Part shown: positions 44,590-53,685 of the stretch, one piece after another
Layout: every line of letters begins with the position of its first letter
Numbering within the stretch: position 1 is the first letter of the stretch
From: a filamentous cyanobacterium ESFC-1
GTDB taxonomy: Bacteria; Cyanobacteriota; Cyanobacteriia; Cyanobacteriales; Spirulinaceae
Direction of reading: 5' to 3'
Length of the DNA stretch: 64,000 bases
Assembly (NCBI GenBank): GCA_000380225.1
Contig: KB904821.1
Span: forward strand, 2,869,579-2,933,578
The notes under the pieces: model-generated
The model's database searches: none
What the model was told of the DNA's origin: nothing
What the model saw: only the letters and a program-made list of their open reading frames with translations
Translations under genes and position numbers: made by a program

Positions 44590-46005
44590 TTAAACTAAAG
44601 CTTTTAACATGGTTTGTAGTTTGAGTTGCACTTCGGCTAGTTCTTTATCGGGATTTGAGCCAGCTACAATTCCGGCTCCTGCATACAAACGAGCGCGATT
44701 GTCTTGAATAAAAGCTGAACGAATCCCCACAATAAATTCACTATTGCCTTGATAATTCATCCAACCCAAAGGAGCCGCATATAAAGAACGGTCAAAGGGT
44801 TCGTAATGGCGGATTTGTTCGCAGGAAATTGCGGTGGGAACGCCCGCAACCGCAGGGGTAGGGTGCAGTTTAGCGATAATATCGAGGGGATGAATGCGAT
44901 CGCTCAGTTCAGCTTGAATCGGAGTCCAAAGGTGCTGAATATGGGATAATTTCAGCACCCTCAGACGCGATCGCTGCGGTCGTAAACCTAACTCACACAA
45001 CCGCTTATAAATAAAGTCGCTCACGGCTTGATGTTCCCGCCGTTCTTTTTCATTATCTAATAGTTTTTGCGTGAGTTGAGCATCTTCAAAAGTCGTTTTT
45101 CCCCTCGGAGATGAACCCGCTAAAGCATCAGTAACTAAGTGCTGATTTTGAATACTAATTAAACGTTCGGGACTCGCTCCGATAAAGTTCGTTCCCTTGC
45201 CATTACTAACTGAAAAAATGTAACAATCGGGATGAGATTGACGCAGATAGTCCAGAGATGCGACTAAGTGAAAGGGTTGGGGGGCGATCGCGTCAAGGGT
45301 ATGAGCTAAAACAATTTTACTAAAATGCCCCGCTTGAATGGATTTTAACGCCGAAGTAACTGCCGCTTTAAAGGGATGAGCAGTCTGAATTTGCGTTGTT
45401 GCAGCCCCTTGAGCAATATCGTTGAGGGTGAGGTGATGACTTTGGTTTAACAGGGTAATCTGGCGTTGTAGTTGCGCGATCGCCTCGGCAATGTCAAGAT
45501 AAGGATCGATATTTAAGTTAATCACTAAAATACTGCGATTTTCTTGGCGAACAATTTGCAATTGTGGTAGAAAAACAGTCGCGATTGGAAAAGGGGAAAA
45601 GCTGCGAGAATTGCGTTCAAAAAAAGTAAAATTTGTGAAGAAATGCGGCCCAGCCCAAGGTAAATCTAAATCTCCTTGAATCTCTGTTTGTTGTAGACAA
45701 TTCTGAATAAAATTTTGTGAAGCTTGAAAACGATTCCCCTTGGTTAACGTGAAATATCGCGTTCGTCCTAAAGCCGTAACCGCTTCTTGTTTGCGATTAT
45801 TTTGCCAATAAAAATGCAGTTGTTTGGGGTTGACTTTTAGGGCAGTTTGTAATATTGCTAAAGGGTCAATAGCCTCAAGTTCTTGCGTTAAACTCACAAT
45901 CACCGATTGGCCTTGACGAAGGGCTTTTTCTTGACAACTTAGAAGCAGTTGGTAAAGTTCTTTGTCGTCATGAAATAAGGAAGGATGACAAGAAATAACT
46001 GACAT
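44590..46005 (-). CDS. menF: Isochorismate synthase
   Basis: Converts chorismate to isochorismate, entry step of phylloquinone synthesis. 471 residues of the chorismate-utilising family: FKAAVTSALKSIQAGHFSKI, SPERLISI, LAGSSPRGKTTFED, HLWTPIQAEL, LHPTPAVAGVP and the C-terminal RLYAGAGIVAGSNPDKELAE. Length and GxSPRGK pattern fit MenF/EntC rather than anthranilate synthase. It diverges from menA-menC, so the three phylloquinone genes share an intergenic control region (46006-46291). Confidence 0.93.
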   Translation of the reverse strand: MSVISCHPSLFHDDKELYQLLLSCQEKALRQGQSVIVSLTQELEAIDPLAILQTALKVNPKQLHFYWQNNRKQEAVTALGRTRYFTLTKGNRFQASQNFIQNCLQQTEIQGDLDLPWAGPHFFTNFTFFERNSRSFSPFPIATVFLPQLQIVRQENRSILVINLNIDPYLDIAEAIAQLQRQITLLNQSHHLTLNDIAQGAATTQIQTAHPFKAAVTSALKSIQAGHFSKIVLAHTLDAIAPQPFHLVASLDYLRQSHPDCYIFSVSNGKGTNFIGASPERLISIQNQHLVTDALAGSSPRGKTTFEDAQLTQKLLDNEKERREHQAVSDFIYKRLCELGLRPQRSRLRVLKLSHIQHLWTPIQAELSDRIHPLDIIAKLHPTPAVAGVPTAISCEQIRHYEPFDRSLYAAPLGWMNYQGNSEFIVGIRSAFIQDNRARLYAGAGIVAGSNPDKELAEVQLKLQTMLKALV

Positions 46006-46291
46006 AGAAGCGGATATCGTAACAATTTTTATCTTAATTTTCCACCGGGGGCTGACATGATGGTATGTCTAGAGATAAGGCTAATGGGGGGGGGAATGAT
46101 TCGGACGGGTGTGCTTCAGCGTCATCTTGGGGAAGCCCCGGCGGTATCGATTATCCTAGCTTATCGTAGCGAAAAATAACGACCGCGTTCAAGACAGACC
46201 CCCAAAATCCTCAAGCTCATTGTCGATTTTGAACCAGCAATTTCAGAATTCAATTTTTTTTCATTCTCGTTATTTTTTTAACTTTTTACCC

Positions 46292-47203
46292 ATGACAACA
46301 ACAAGTTTTGAACAACAGATTAACAAAAAACTCTGGTTTGCCGCCATCAAACCGCCGATGTATAGCGTTGCGGTGATTCCCATTTGGGTAGGAACAGCCA
46401 TGGCTTATGGGGATACTCAACAAATTTATTGGTCAATCTTTTTAACCTTTTTGAGTTCTGCGGTTTTGATTATTGCTTGGTTAAATCTTAGTAATGATGT
46501 CTTTGATGCCGACACGGGAATTGATAAAAATAAAGCCCATTCTGTGGTAAATTTAACTCAAAACAAATCCTTGGTTTTTTGGATTAGTAATTTGTGTTTG
46601 CTGTTGGGTTTAGGGGGGATTGTCGCGATCGCCCTCTGGCAACAAGACATGATGATTGTGGGTATTGTTTTATTATGTTGTGCCTTGGGCTACACCTATC
46701 AAGGGCCGCCTTTTCGTTTAGGCTATCAAGGCCTCGGAGAAATAATCTGTTTTATTTGTTTTGGCCCCCTCGCCATTGCCGCCGCTTACTATTCCCAAAC
46801 CCAAACTTTTTCAATTCCCGTTCTCATCGCTTCAACGTTGATTGGTTTAACCACTTCTATTATTTTATTTTGTTCCCATTTCCATCAAGTCCAAGATGAC
46901 TTAGCCGCCGGAAAGCGATCGCCCATCGTCCGTTTAGGAACCGCCCTTAGTGCCAGGGTTCTAGCGTGGTCAACGGGAATCATATTCGCCCTAACGGTGC
47001 TGTTAATTTGCTTAGGTTACACCCCCCTCGGCACAGTTTTAATCTTCTTTAGTTTGCCCGTGGCTTACCAATTAGTGAGTCATGTCAATGCCCATCACGA
47101 CCAACCCAAATTAGTCAGTAATTGTAAATTTTTGGCTGTCAAACTTCACTTTTGGAGTGGTCTTTTATGGGGATTTGGCTTTATTATTCCCGGCGTTTTC
47201 TAG
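46292..47203 (+). CDS. menA: 1,4-dihydroxy-2-naphthoate phytyltransferase
   Basis: UbiA-family membrane prenyltransferase attaching the phytyl tail in phylloquinone synthesis, needed for photosystem I. Frame opens at TTG 46220, but ATG 46292 (MTTTSFEQQINKKLWFAAIKPP) is the natural start and gives 303 residues. The first Asp motif NDVFDADTGIDKNK and the second, HFHQVQDDLAAGK, are present, with about nine membrane helices. Its TAG is directly followed by the ATG of menC, so the two are cotranscribed. Confidence 0.93.
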   Translation: MTTTSFEQQINKKLWFAAIKPPMYSVAVIPIWVGTAMAYGDTQQIYWSIFLTFLSSAVLIIAWLNLSNDVFDADTGIDKNKAHSVVNLTQNKSLVFWISNLCLLLGLGGIVAIALWQQDMMIVGIVLLCCALGYTYQGPPFRLGYQGLGEIICFICFGPLAIAAAYYSQTQTFSIPVLIASTLIGLTTSIILFCSHFHQVQDDLAAGKRSPIVRLGTALSARVLAWSTGIIFALTVLLICLGYTPLGTVLIFFSLPVAYQLVSHVNAHHDQPKLVSNCKFLAVKLHFWSGLLWGFGFIIPGVF

Positions 47204-48130
47204 ATGTATGACCTCAAATTTCGCTGCTACCAACGCCCCTTTCGCCAACCCTTAATAACCCATCACGGCACTTGGAAAACGCGAGAAGGCATTATTATCC
47301 ACCTGCGAGACTCACAAGGGCGCAACGGTTGGGGGGAAATTGCGCCCATTCCTGGGTTTGGCTCCGAAACCCTCGCGGCTGCGGTAGAGTTGTGTCAGCA
47401 ATTCGGCAAAACTGTCAGCGACGAAAATATTGCCCAAATCCCCGATTCCTACCCCGCTTCTCAGTTTGCCTTTGAAGCCGCCGTCACCTCCCTCAGCATC
47501 GCGCAACCGCCCCCCCAGTTCCCCGTTGCTGCCCTACTGCCTACCGGTTCAGCCGCCCTTGCTGCCTGGCCAGAGGCGTGGCAACAGGGAAAACGTACCT
47601 TCAAATGGAAAATCGGTGTAGACGCGGTAGAACGGGAAATAAAGCTATTGCAGCAACTCCTGAGTCATCTTCCCCCTACGGCTAAACTGCGCCTCGATGC
47701 CAACGGCGGCCTTACCCCCAAAACGGCGCAAATCTGGCTAAAACGCCTCGAAAGAACAAAAAAAGTCGAATTTCTCGAACAACCGCTTTCTCCGGCAGAA
47801 TTTGACCTGATGCGAGAACTTCAGAGGCAATATACCACCCCCCTTGCCCTGGATGAATCGGTCACGACGATCGCGCAACTGCAAGACTGTTATCACAGGG
47901 GATGGCGGGGTATTTTTATCGTCAAAATCGCGATCGCGGGGTTTCCCCATCGTTTGCGCCAATTTTGCCAGAAACACCCCCTAACTTTGGTTTTTTCCTC
48001 GGTATTTGAAACGGAAATTGCCCGCAACGCCGCTTTTCACCTCGCGGCAGAACTGGCTTCCCCCGATTACGCTTTGGGGTTTGGGACAGATTCTTGGTTA
48101 CATCCGCCCCCATTTCCCCTCAAGCCTTAA
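47204..48130 (+). CDS. menC: o-Succinylbenzoate synthase
   Basis: Dehydrates SHCHC to o-succinylbenzoate in phylloquinone synthesis. 308-residue enolase-superfamily protein: N-terminal capping domain with GWGEIAPIPGFGSET, then the barrel with KWKIGV (catalytic Lys), RLDANGGL (first metal Asp), EFLEQPL (Glu), ALDESV (Asp/Glu) and IVKIAIAG (second Lys). Starts at the base after the menA stop. Its TAA overlaps the stop of the convergent exonuclease gene. Confidence 0.93.
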   Translation: MYDLKFRCYQRPFRQPLITHHGTWKTREGIIIHLRDSQGRNGWGEIAPIPGFGSETLAAAVELCQQFGKTVSDENIAQIPDSYPASQFAFEAAVTSLSIAQPPPQFPVAALLPTGSAALAAWPEAWQQGKRTFKWKIGVDAVEREIKLLQQLLSHLPPTAKLRLDANGGLTPKTAQIWLKRLERTKKVEFLEQPLSPAEFDLMRELQRQYTTPLALDESVTTIAQLQDCYHRGWRGIFIVKIAIAGFPHRLRQFCQKHPLTLVFSSVFETEIARNAAFHLAAELASPDYALGFGTDSWLHPPPFPLKP

Positions 48131-48756
48131 TGCTCGAAAATATTGTGAAATTCTCTCAAATCTAATTCCACAAAAACCGGAAGACAATCAAAGCATTTTT
48201 GAGCGAGGTCAAATCTTTTTTCCCGTTCCAGGATTACGGTTAGTTTTTGGCGCAATTCAATCAAATATCGCACATCATTGGCGGCATAGTTGAGTTGAGC
48301 GCTGGTGAGATTGGCCGCATTACCCCAGTCCGAGGTTTGAGAACTTTTATCGAGTTCAACTTGGGTAAGTTCTTGTACCAAGGCTTTTAAACCGTGACTA
48401 GAGGTATAAGTGCGAGCTATTTTACTAGCAACTTTGGTACAAAAAACGGGATTGGTGTAGATATTAAATGTATTTTGCAGTTGTGCTAGGTCAAAGCGAG
48501 CAAAATGAAAGATTTTCGTAATCTTATCCTGTTCCATCAAGGTTTTGAGGTGGGGGGCTTGGTTCTGGTTGGGTGCAATGCGAATCGCGGTTACTTCACC
48601 TTGAGGATCGCATAACTGCACCAAACACAGGCGATCGCGTCGGGGATTTAAGCCCATTGTTTCCGTATCCACCGCGATCGCGTCCGCTTGGAGATAGCGA
48701 TTGAGAGTTGTTTCATCGAGGTCGCGATCGCACACTTGAAAATTATCGAATTGCAT
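48127..48756 (-). CDS. RNase D-like 3'-5' exonuclease
   Basis: About 209 residues with the DEDDy exonuclease motifs: Exo I VDTETMGL, Exo II HFARFDLAQL, Exo III NYAANDVRYL. No HRDC domains, so it is a short form compared with E. coli RNase D. The frame extends to ATG 48777 (seven more residues); MQFDNFQVCDRDLD at 48756 looks more like the common start, but neither has a clear Shine-Dalgarno. Probably trims tRNA or other RNA 3' ends. The stop overlaps that of convergent menC by a few bases. Confidence 0.88.
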   Translation of the reverse strand: MQFDNFQVCDRDLDETTLNRYLQADAIAVDTETMGLNPRRDRLCLVQLCDPQGEVTAIRIAPNQNQAPHLKTLMEQDKITKIFHFARFDLAQLQNTFNIYTNPVFCTKVASKIARTYTSSHGLKALVQELTQVELDKSSQTSDWGNAANLTSAQLNYAANDVRYLIELRQKLTVILEREKRFDLAQKCFDCLPVFVELDLREFHNIFEH

Positions 48757-49004
48757 TTTGATTTCGGCATGATCCACTGCTTTATCAAAATAGCAGGCTC
48801 ATCGCCAGCTCGCAGCTTTTAACTTTCAGTTCAGATTAACTTTTAAACTCAACATTAATAAATCCAATCAAAAACTCAAGCATCAAAATGCTTATTTCTC
48901 TCGATTTAAGCGGATTTTATTATTAGTTAATCCCCTTTGGACAATGCCCTAAAACTAAGTTATCTTAGGGATAATCTGTTCCTTGGCGTTGTCAACCTCA
49001 ACCC

Positions 49005-50513
49005 ATGAGTTACTGTCTTAATCCCGCTTGCGATCGCCCCGAAAATCCAGATCGTGTCAAATTTTGCCAAACCTGCGGTCAATCAATCCACCTCAGAAAT
49101 CGCTACACCGCCACAAAATTCCTCGGTCAAGGGGGCTTCGGACGCACCTTTCTCGGCATTGACCGCGACCTACCGCCCCCCGCCGTTTGTGTGATTAAAC
49201 AGCTACACCTGCAATCAGACAACCCCGCCCTTCGTCGCAAAATTAGCCAATTATTTCGCCAAGAAGCCTTACGACTCAACGAACTTGGCTCCCATCCCCA
49301 CATTCCTACCTTATTGGCTTACTTCAAACAAGACCGACATTTATATCTAGTGCAAGAATGGATCGACGGCGAAACCCTAAACCCCACCACTTGGCAAATT
49401 ACCCAAGATTTAGAAACTCGGACTTGGCAACTATTAAAAAATATCTTACCCATCTTGGTATTTATTCACGAACGCCAAGTCATCCATCGCGACCTCAAAC
49501 CCGCCAATATTATGCAACGCCGTCAAGATGGTAGTTTCGTTCTCATTGACTTTGGCATTGCCAGAATGTTCACCCACACCGCCATTATCGGCGGCGCAAC
49601 CATCGTGGGAACCCCCGGTTTTATGGCCCCCGAACAAATGCGCGGCAAAGTCTTACCCGCCAGCGATTTATACAGTTTAGGAGTCACCTGTTTGAACCTC
49701 ATTACCGGCATAGACCCCGATAATATGTATGATGTAGTCGCAGAACGCTGGCAATGGCGTAAATACATCCCGGCAGGCGTGACGATTTCCCCCCAACTCA
49801 GCAAAATTCTCAACAGCCTGATTCAGCCGTCCCTACGTCAACGCAGCCAATCAGCCCAAGCGGTTTTGCGCGAACTCGAACAACTTGCCCCTGCGAATCT
49901 CCCCGCGTTAAGCGAAAACCTGCCCGATTGCGCCAGTCAAACGAATATCGCCACCCTCATTTCCGGTAACGCCAATCCTACCTCTAAAAAGCCCAATCTG
50001 CCTGTACCCCGCGATTCTACCCTCGACCCAGAAGCGATCGCCCTTCAGCAAAAACTCAACCAAATTGAAACCCCCGCCCCGCCTCCCATCGACTACACCG
50101 AGTTAAAAACCCTCCTTTCGGAGCGCAAATGGCAAGCAGCCGATGATGAAACTTGGGGAATTTTGTGTCAACTCACCGGAAAACGGCTCGGTTCCTATTT
50201 ATTCAACACCGACATTCAAACCCTACCTTGTAAAGACTTAAAAGCCATTGATTGGCTGTGGTTTACCTACAGCAAAGGGCAATTTGGCTGGCGCATCCAG
50301 AAACAGATTTATCAAGAAGTGGGCGGGGAGTATAATTTATTTTGCGATCGCGTCGGCTGGCCCACCTATCGCATCAGCAACAGCGAAGCCCTCCAATTCC
50401 ATCGCAAAGCCCCCCCCGGCCATCTTCCCTCCCGTCGCTGGATTGGCGGTTACAGTTGGTGGAAACACGCCCAAGTCCTCGTCGAACGTTTAGATTGCTG
50501 CGGCATTGAATAA
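49005..50513 (+). CDS. Ser/Thr protein kinase with zinc ribbon and GUN4 domain
   Basis: 502 residues. N-terminal Cys4 zinc ribbon (Cys4, Cys9, Cys21, Cys24), then a Hanks-type kinase domain (about 33-295) with glycine loop GQGGFGRT, VIKQL lysine, HRDLKPAN (about 160), DFG (about 182) and APEQMRG. A Pro/Thr linker leads to a C-terminal GUN4 domain (about 360-500): YTELKTLLSERKWQAADDET, DLKAIDWLWFTYSKGQFGW and WPTYRISN. GUN4 binds Mg-protoporphyrin and its precursor and stimulates Mg-chelatase. Fusions of kinase and GUN4 are known in filamentous cyanobacteria. A tetrapyrrole-sensing kinase is plausible but inferred. Confidence 0.93.
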   Translation: MSYCLNPACDRPENPDRVKFCQTCGQSIHLRNRYTATKFLGQGGFGRTFLGIDRDLPPPAVCVIKQLHLQSDNPALRRKISQLFRQEALRLNELGSHPHIPTLLAYFKQDRHLYLVQEWIDGETLNPTTWQITQDLETRTWQLLKNILPILVFIHERQVIHRDLKPANIMQRRQDGSFVLIDFGIARMFTHTAIIGGATIVGTPGFMAPEQMRGKVLPASDLYSLGVTCLNLITGIDPDNMYDVVAERWQWRKYIPAGVTISPQLSKILNSLIQPSLRQRSQSAQAVLRELEQLAPANLPALSENLPDCASQTNIATLISGNANPTSKKPNLPVPRDSTLDPEAIALQQKLNQIETPAPPPIDYTELKTLLSERKWQAADDETWGILCQLTGKRLGSYLFNTDIQTLPCKDLKAIDWLWFTYSKGQFGWRIQKQIYQEVGGEYNLFCDRVGWPTYRISNSEALQFHRKAPPGHLPSRRWIGGYSWWKHAQVLVERLDCCGIE

Positions 50514-50566
50514 TATAGCAACCGCCAAATCGGTCAGGACAACATTATTCATTCTTAGAAAATAAG

Positions 50567-50690
50567 CCCCTCTCGGAGTGGGAGAGGGGTTGGGGTGAGG
50601 GCGATCCTTGCGAGTCAAAACATCCTAACTGTTTTGCTTGCTGCTATAAAAAGCCCCTCTCGGAGTGGGAGAGGGGTAGAGGGTGAAGGA
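50567..50690. repeat. Two direct copies of a hairpin repeat
   Basis: GCCCCTCTCGGAGTGGGAGA followed by GGGG occurs at 50567-50590 and 50653-50676; each folds as CCCCTCTC/GAGAGGGG with a short loop. The first is extended by TTGGGGTGAGGGCG. They lie between convergent genes and may terminate both the kinase-GUN4 and rtcB transcripts. Confidence 0.75.
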
Positions 50691-50720
50691 AACACAAACG
50701 TAGTACAAAGTACAAATCTC

Positions 50721-51902
50721 TTACCCCTTCACGCATACCACCTGACGCAACGTTGCCACAATTTCCACTAAATCCGACTGTTGACTCATTACCGCCTCAA
50801 TCGGCTTGTAAGCCCCTGGAATTTCGTCAATTACGCCCTTATCCTTGCGACATTCAATGCCCTCGGTTTGAGCAATCAAATCATCCAGAGAAAACTGTTT
50901 CTTTGCCTTGGTGCGAGACATTTGGCGACCCGCCCCGTGAGAACAAGAGCAAAAGCTGTCTGTATTGCCCTTACCTTTGACAATAAAAGACTTCGCCCCC
51001 ATCGAACCAGGAATAATACCGTAATCCTCACGGCGAGCGCGTACCGCCCCTTTACGGGTCACATAAACATCCTCGCCAAAATGAACTTCTTGCTCGGCGT
51101 AGTTGTGATGGCAATTCACCGACAGTAACGGCTTCGTGGGCTTACCCCCCGCCAGATGTTGCTCGACAATCGCTTTAAAACGAGCCATCATCACATCACG
51201 GTTGACGCGGGCATATTGTTGCGCCCATTGCAAATCTCGCCAATAAGCGGCAAATTCCGGCGTTCCGGCGACAAAGTAAGCGAGATCGAGGTCGGGCAGT
51301 TTTTCTTCTGCCAATTTCCCCAATTCTTTCGCCGTAGTAATGTGACATTGCGCCAATTTATTACCAATGTGACGAGAACCCGAATGCAGCATCATCCATA
51401 CTGCGTCCTCGCTGTCGAGACACAACTCAATGAAATGATTGCCGCCTCCTAAGCTGCCCATTTGCTTGAGGGCTTTGCCTTCTAAGTCCTTTACGCCAGG
51501 ATGCAAGTCTTTGAAATCGCGCCAGCGTTGCCAATTGGTAGCATCTTTTTCTACGTCGGAGTTTTGATTGAAGCCGACAGGAATTTTCGCTTCAATGTCC
51601 CGGCGAATTTGCTTGAGTTTACCGTCGAGTTGATCGGCGTGAAACGGGGTTTTCACCGCCGCCATGCCGCAGCCAATATCAACGCCCACCGCCGCCGGAA
51701 TGACGGCATCTTTGGTGGCAATCACAGAACCCACTAACGCCCCTTTACCCAGGTGTACGTCCGGCATTAGGGAAACGTGCTTGAAGACAAAGGGTAAGGA
51801 AGCCACGTTTTTGGCCATTTGGGTTTCGGACGGGCCTAAAGGGTGTCCTGCCCAAGATAAAACGGGTTTGGATGTGGATAAGTTTAAGGTTTCAGCAGCC
51901 AT
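50721..51902 (-). CDS. rtcB: RNA-splicing ligase RtcB
   Basis: GTP- and Mn-dependent ligase joining 2',3'-cyclic phosphate and 5'-OH RNA ends, for RNA repair or tRNA splicing. 393 residues with family motifs: MPDVHLGKGALVGSV, VGVDIGCGMAA (metal-binding Asp and Cys), GSLGGGNHFIEL, HSGSRHIGN, VNCHHNY, and FCSCSHGAGRQMSR with the histidine that is guanylylated. No archease or RtcA gene is adjacent. ATG 51902 is preceded by an A+T-rich leader. Confidence 0.94.
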   Translation of the reverse strand: MAAETLNLSTSKPVLSWAGHPLGPSETQMAKNVASLPFVFKHVSLMPDVHLGKGALVGSVIATKDAVIPAAVGVDIGCGMAAVKTPFHADQLDGKLKQIRRDIEAKIPVGFNQNSDVEKDATNWQRWRDFKDLHPGVKDLEGKALKQMGSLGGGNHFIELCLDSEDAVWMMLHSGSRHIGNKLAQCHITTAKELGKLAEEKLPDLDLAYFVAGTPEFAAYWRDLQWAQQYARVNRDVMMARFKAIVEQHLAGGKPTKPLLSVNCHHNYAEQEVHFGEDVYVTRKGAVRARREDYGIIPGSMGAKSFIVKGKGNTDSFCSCSHGAGRQMSRTKAKKQFSLDDLIAQTEGIECRKDKGVIDEIPGAYKPIEAVMSQQSDLVEIVATLRQVVCVKG

Positions 51903-52020
51903 AATTAGTCTTTTGTATTATACATACTACATTGACAACTACAGCCAAATTTGTCAAGGGCAGGCGCTTAGTTGATTTTTTGTTCTACAATAAAGTCAAA
52001 ATCTAGCCCGACCTAGAATA

Positions 52021-52863
52021 ATGAGCGAGTTTAATCTAGATGAATCCCTGTTATCTCCCCTTTTAGAAGGGTATCGCGATCGCATCACCGCCACAATCGA
52101 GCCGTATCTCGATTTAACGTTCGTTCCCGACGACAATCTAACGCTGTGGCAAAGCAAATTTCCCGGTCAAAACTATAGCCCAAGCGGTTTACCCTACTTG
52201 CCCAAAGGCACTGATTATCCCACCACGCCCGCCGGGGATTATTTGCACCTTTTAGCGCAAATTAACTTTGCTGAAGCCCCTTCCCTCTCTGGTTTTCCCG
52301 ACCGAGGTATTCTGCAATTTTATGTTGCTGACCAAGAATTGTGGGGCTGTCCTGATCCCAATTATGGCGAAGACTTCGAGCAAAACTGGCATCGCCAAAA
52401 CAGCTTTCGTTTGCTGTATTTTCCCAACCCCGATTTAGACGAAAATAACCTGGTTACAGACTTTAGTTTCCTAGCAGAAATGGAGAAACAAGAGGACTTT
52501 TATCCTCAAGAATGCTCTAGGATTCAATGGCGCAAAAACTACGCCCCGATGCCTTCTTGGGATTACCGTTTTTATAATGCGATGTTTCGCGACTTCAACC
52601 CCAAAGAAGTTCATAAAATTCGAGCAGAATTTGAGGAAGACTATCGCCTTCTCGAACCCAGTTGTACCGATGCTCAAATCGGCGGTTATGCCTCTTTTGC
52701 CCAAGAAGACCCCAGAGACGGGCTGAGTTTAGCGAATATAGACGAACCTGTAGATACTTTATTACTCAGCGTTAGTATGCCAGAAAATGTCTTACTTTTT
52801 TACATTCAATCTTCGGCTTTAGCCCAACAAGATTTTTCGCGAGTTTTGTATACGTTTTCTTGA
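52021..52863 (+). CDS. DUF1963 / YwqG-like protein
   Basis: 280 residues, soluble. The pattern SKFPGQNYSPSGLPYLPKGT, LHLLAQINFAEAP, GILQFYVADQELWGC, QIGGYASFAQEDPR and the final beta strands LLLSVSMPENVLLFYIQ matches the YwqG (DUF1963) family. Function of the family is not established. The stop TGA is followed within a few bases by T-rich heptads. Confidence 0.88.
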   Translation: MSEFNLDESLLSPLLEGYRDRITATIEPYLDLTFVPDDNLTLWQSKFPGQNYSPSGLPYLPKGTDYPTTPAGDYLHLLAQINFAEAPSLSGFPDRGILQFYVADQELWGCPDPNYGEDFEQNWHRQNSFRLLYFPNPDLDENNLVTDFSFLAEMEKQEDFYPQECSRIQWRKNYAPMPSWDYRFYNAMFRDFNPKEVHKIRAEFEEDYRLLEPSCTDAQIGGYASFAQEDPRDGLSLANIDEPVDTLLLSVSMPENVLLFYIQSSALAQQDFSRVLYTFS

Positions 52864-53125
52864 TTCGTCCTTTGTCCTTTGTCCTTTGTTGTTGGTTGTT
52901 GGTTGTTGGGTTTTGTTACCTCAACCCACTGCCTTAGTCATTTCAATTAAGTTCCGCACATTCACTCAATTGGCTCAGTCCGTGAAAGGAGTAAAATCCC
53001 CACTCCCCCTTGGGCGGGGAAACCCCGCCCCTACACGCCTACAGCACGCGCTGCCTCTTAATCGCTGATGACTGAAAAGCCCACTGCCCCAAAAACTGAT
53101 AACTGATAACTGACGACTGACCACT
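52864..53125. repeat. Composite repeat: heptads, palindrome, ACTGATA units
   Basis: TTTGTCC then TTGGTTG heptads (52866-52909), ordinary sequence, then GGGCGGGGAAACCCCGCCCC (53012-53031) and CTGATAACTGATAACTG-type heptads (53094-53125) reaching the stop of the convergent lipoprotein gene. Same order of modules as 40201-40689. Confidence 0.85.
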
Positions 53126-53129
53126 GAAA

Positions 53130-53594
53130 TTACCCTCCCGCATTACCGCGAGCGTAGGCGAGGTTATTTTGATAAACGGGGATTCTGTTTTGAGCCGTGT
53201 CGTAGTTGGGGTTGTCTTGGGGGACGGCTTGCATCAGCGCAATCGCCGCTTCCCAGTCCGTTGCGACGGCTTGCCATTCTTCCGGGGTTGAAGCGGTTTG
53301 GGTTGCTTCGGCGGCACTGGTGGCACGACGGACGGCTTCAGCGAAGGGGTCATCGACGGTGGCGGGGTCAACGGGAGGACTTGCCGGGGCTTGGGCGGCG
53401 GGGTCTTGGGCGGGAGGGGCTTGTGCGTCGGGGGCAGGACTGGCGGGGGCTGTGGCGGGGGCTTCATTTACCGTGGGGTCTTCGCCTCCGCCTCCGGTCA
53501 AAGAACTAATGAAACCGCAGCTTGTAGTCAGACTCACCAAGGCGATCGCGGCGGTAGATGTTAGAGAATAACGAAGGGACTTTAGCTTGATCAT
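53130..53594 (-). CDS. Small probable lipoprotein with Pro/Ala-rich linker
   Basis: 154 residues. N-terminus KLKSLRYSLTSTAAIALVSL then TTSC, a weak lipobox (Cys26). An Ala/Pro/Asp-rich low-complexity segment (about 38-85) follows, then a small helical domain (about 88-154) with WQAVATDWEAAIALMQAVP and NPNYDTAQNRIPVYQNNLAY. The last part resembles the C-terminal module of other short cyanobacterial exported proteins. Function unknown. A GGGG region with frames on the other strand is shadow coding. Confidence 0.75.
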   Translation of the reverse strand: MIKLKSLRYSLTSTAAIALVSLTTSCGFISSLTGGGGEDPTVNEAPATAPASPAPDAQAPPAQDPAAQAPASPPVDPATVDDPFAEAVRRATSAAEATQTASTPEEWQAVATDWEAAIALMQAVPQDNPNYDTAQNRIPVYQNNLAYARGNAGG

Positions 53595-53685
53595 GTTAGT
53601 TCAGTTGTATTACTCGGAGATTAGCTGAAATTGCTACCAGAATACACTGCTAACTCTCTAATCAAAAGTTATTCTTGTTGAAGTC

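Noticed and set aside
53206-53571. Gly/Ala-rich frames opposite the small lipoprotein
   Set aside because: Mirror image of the Pro/Ala-rich linker of the real gene; composition follows from GC-rich codons.
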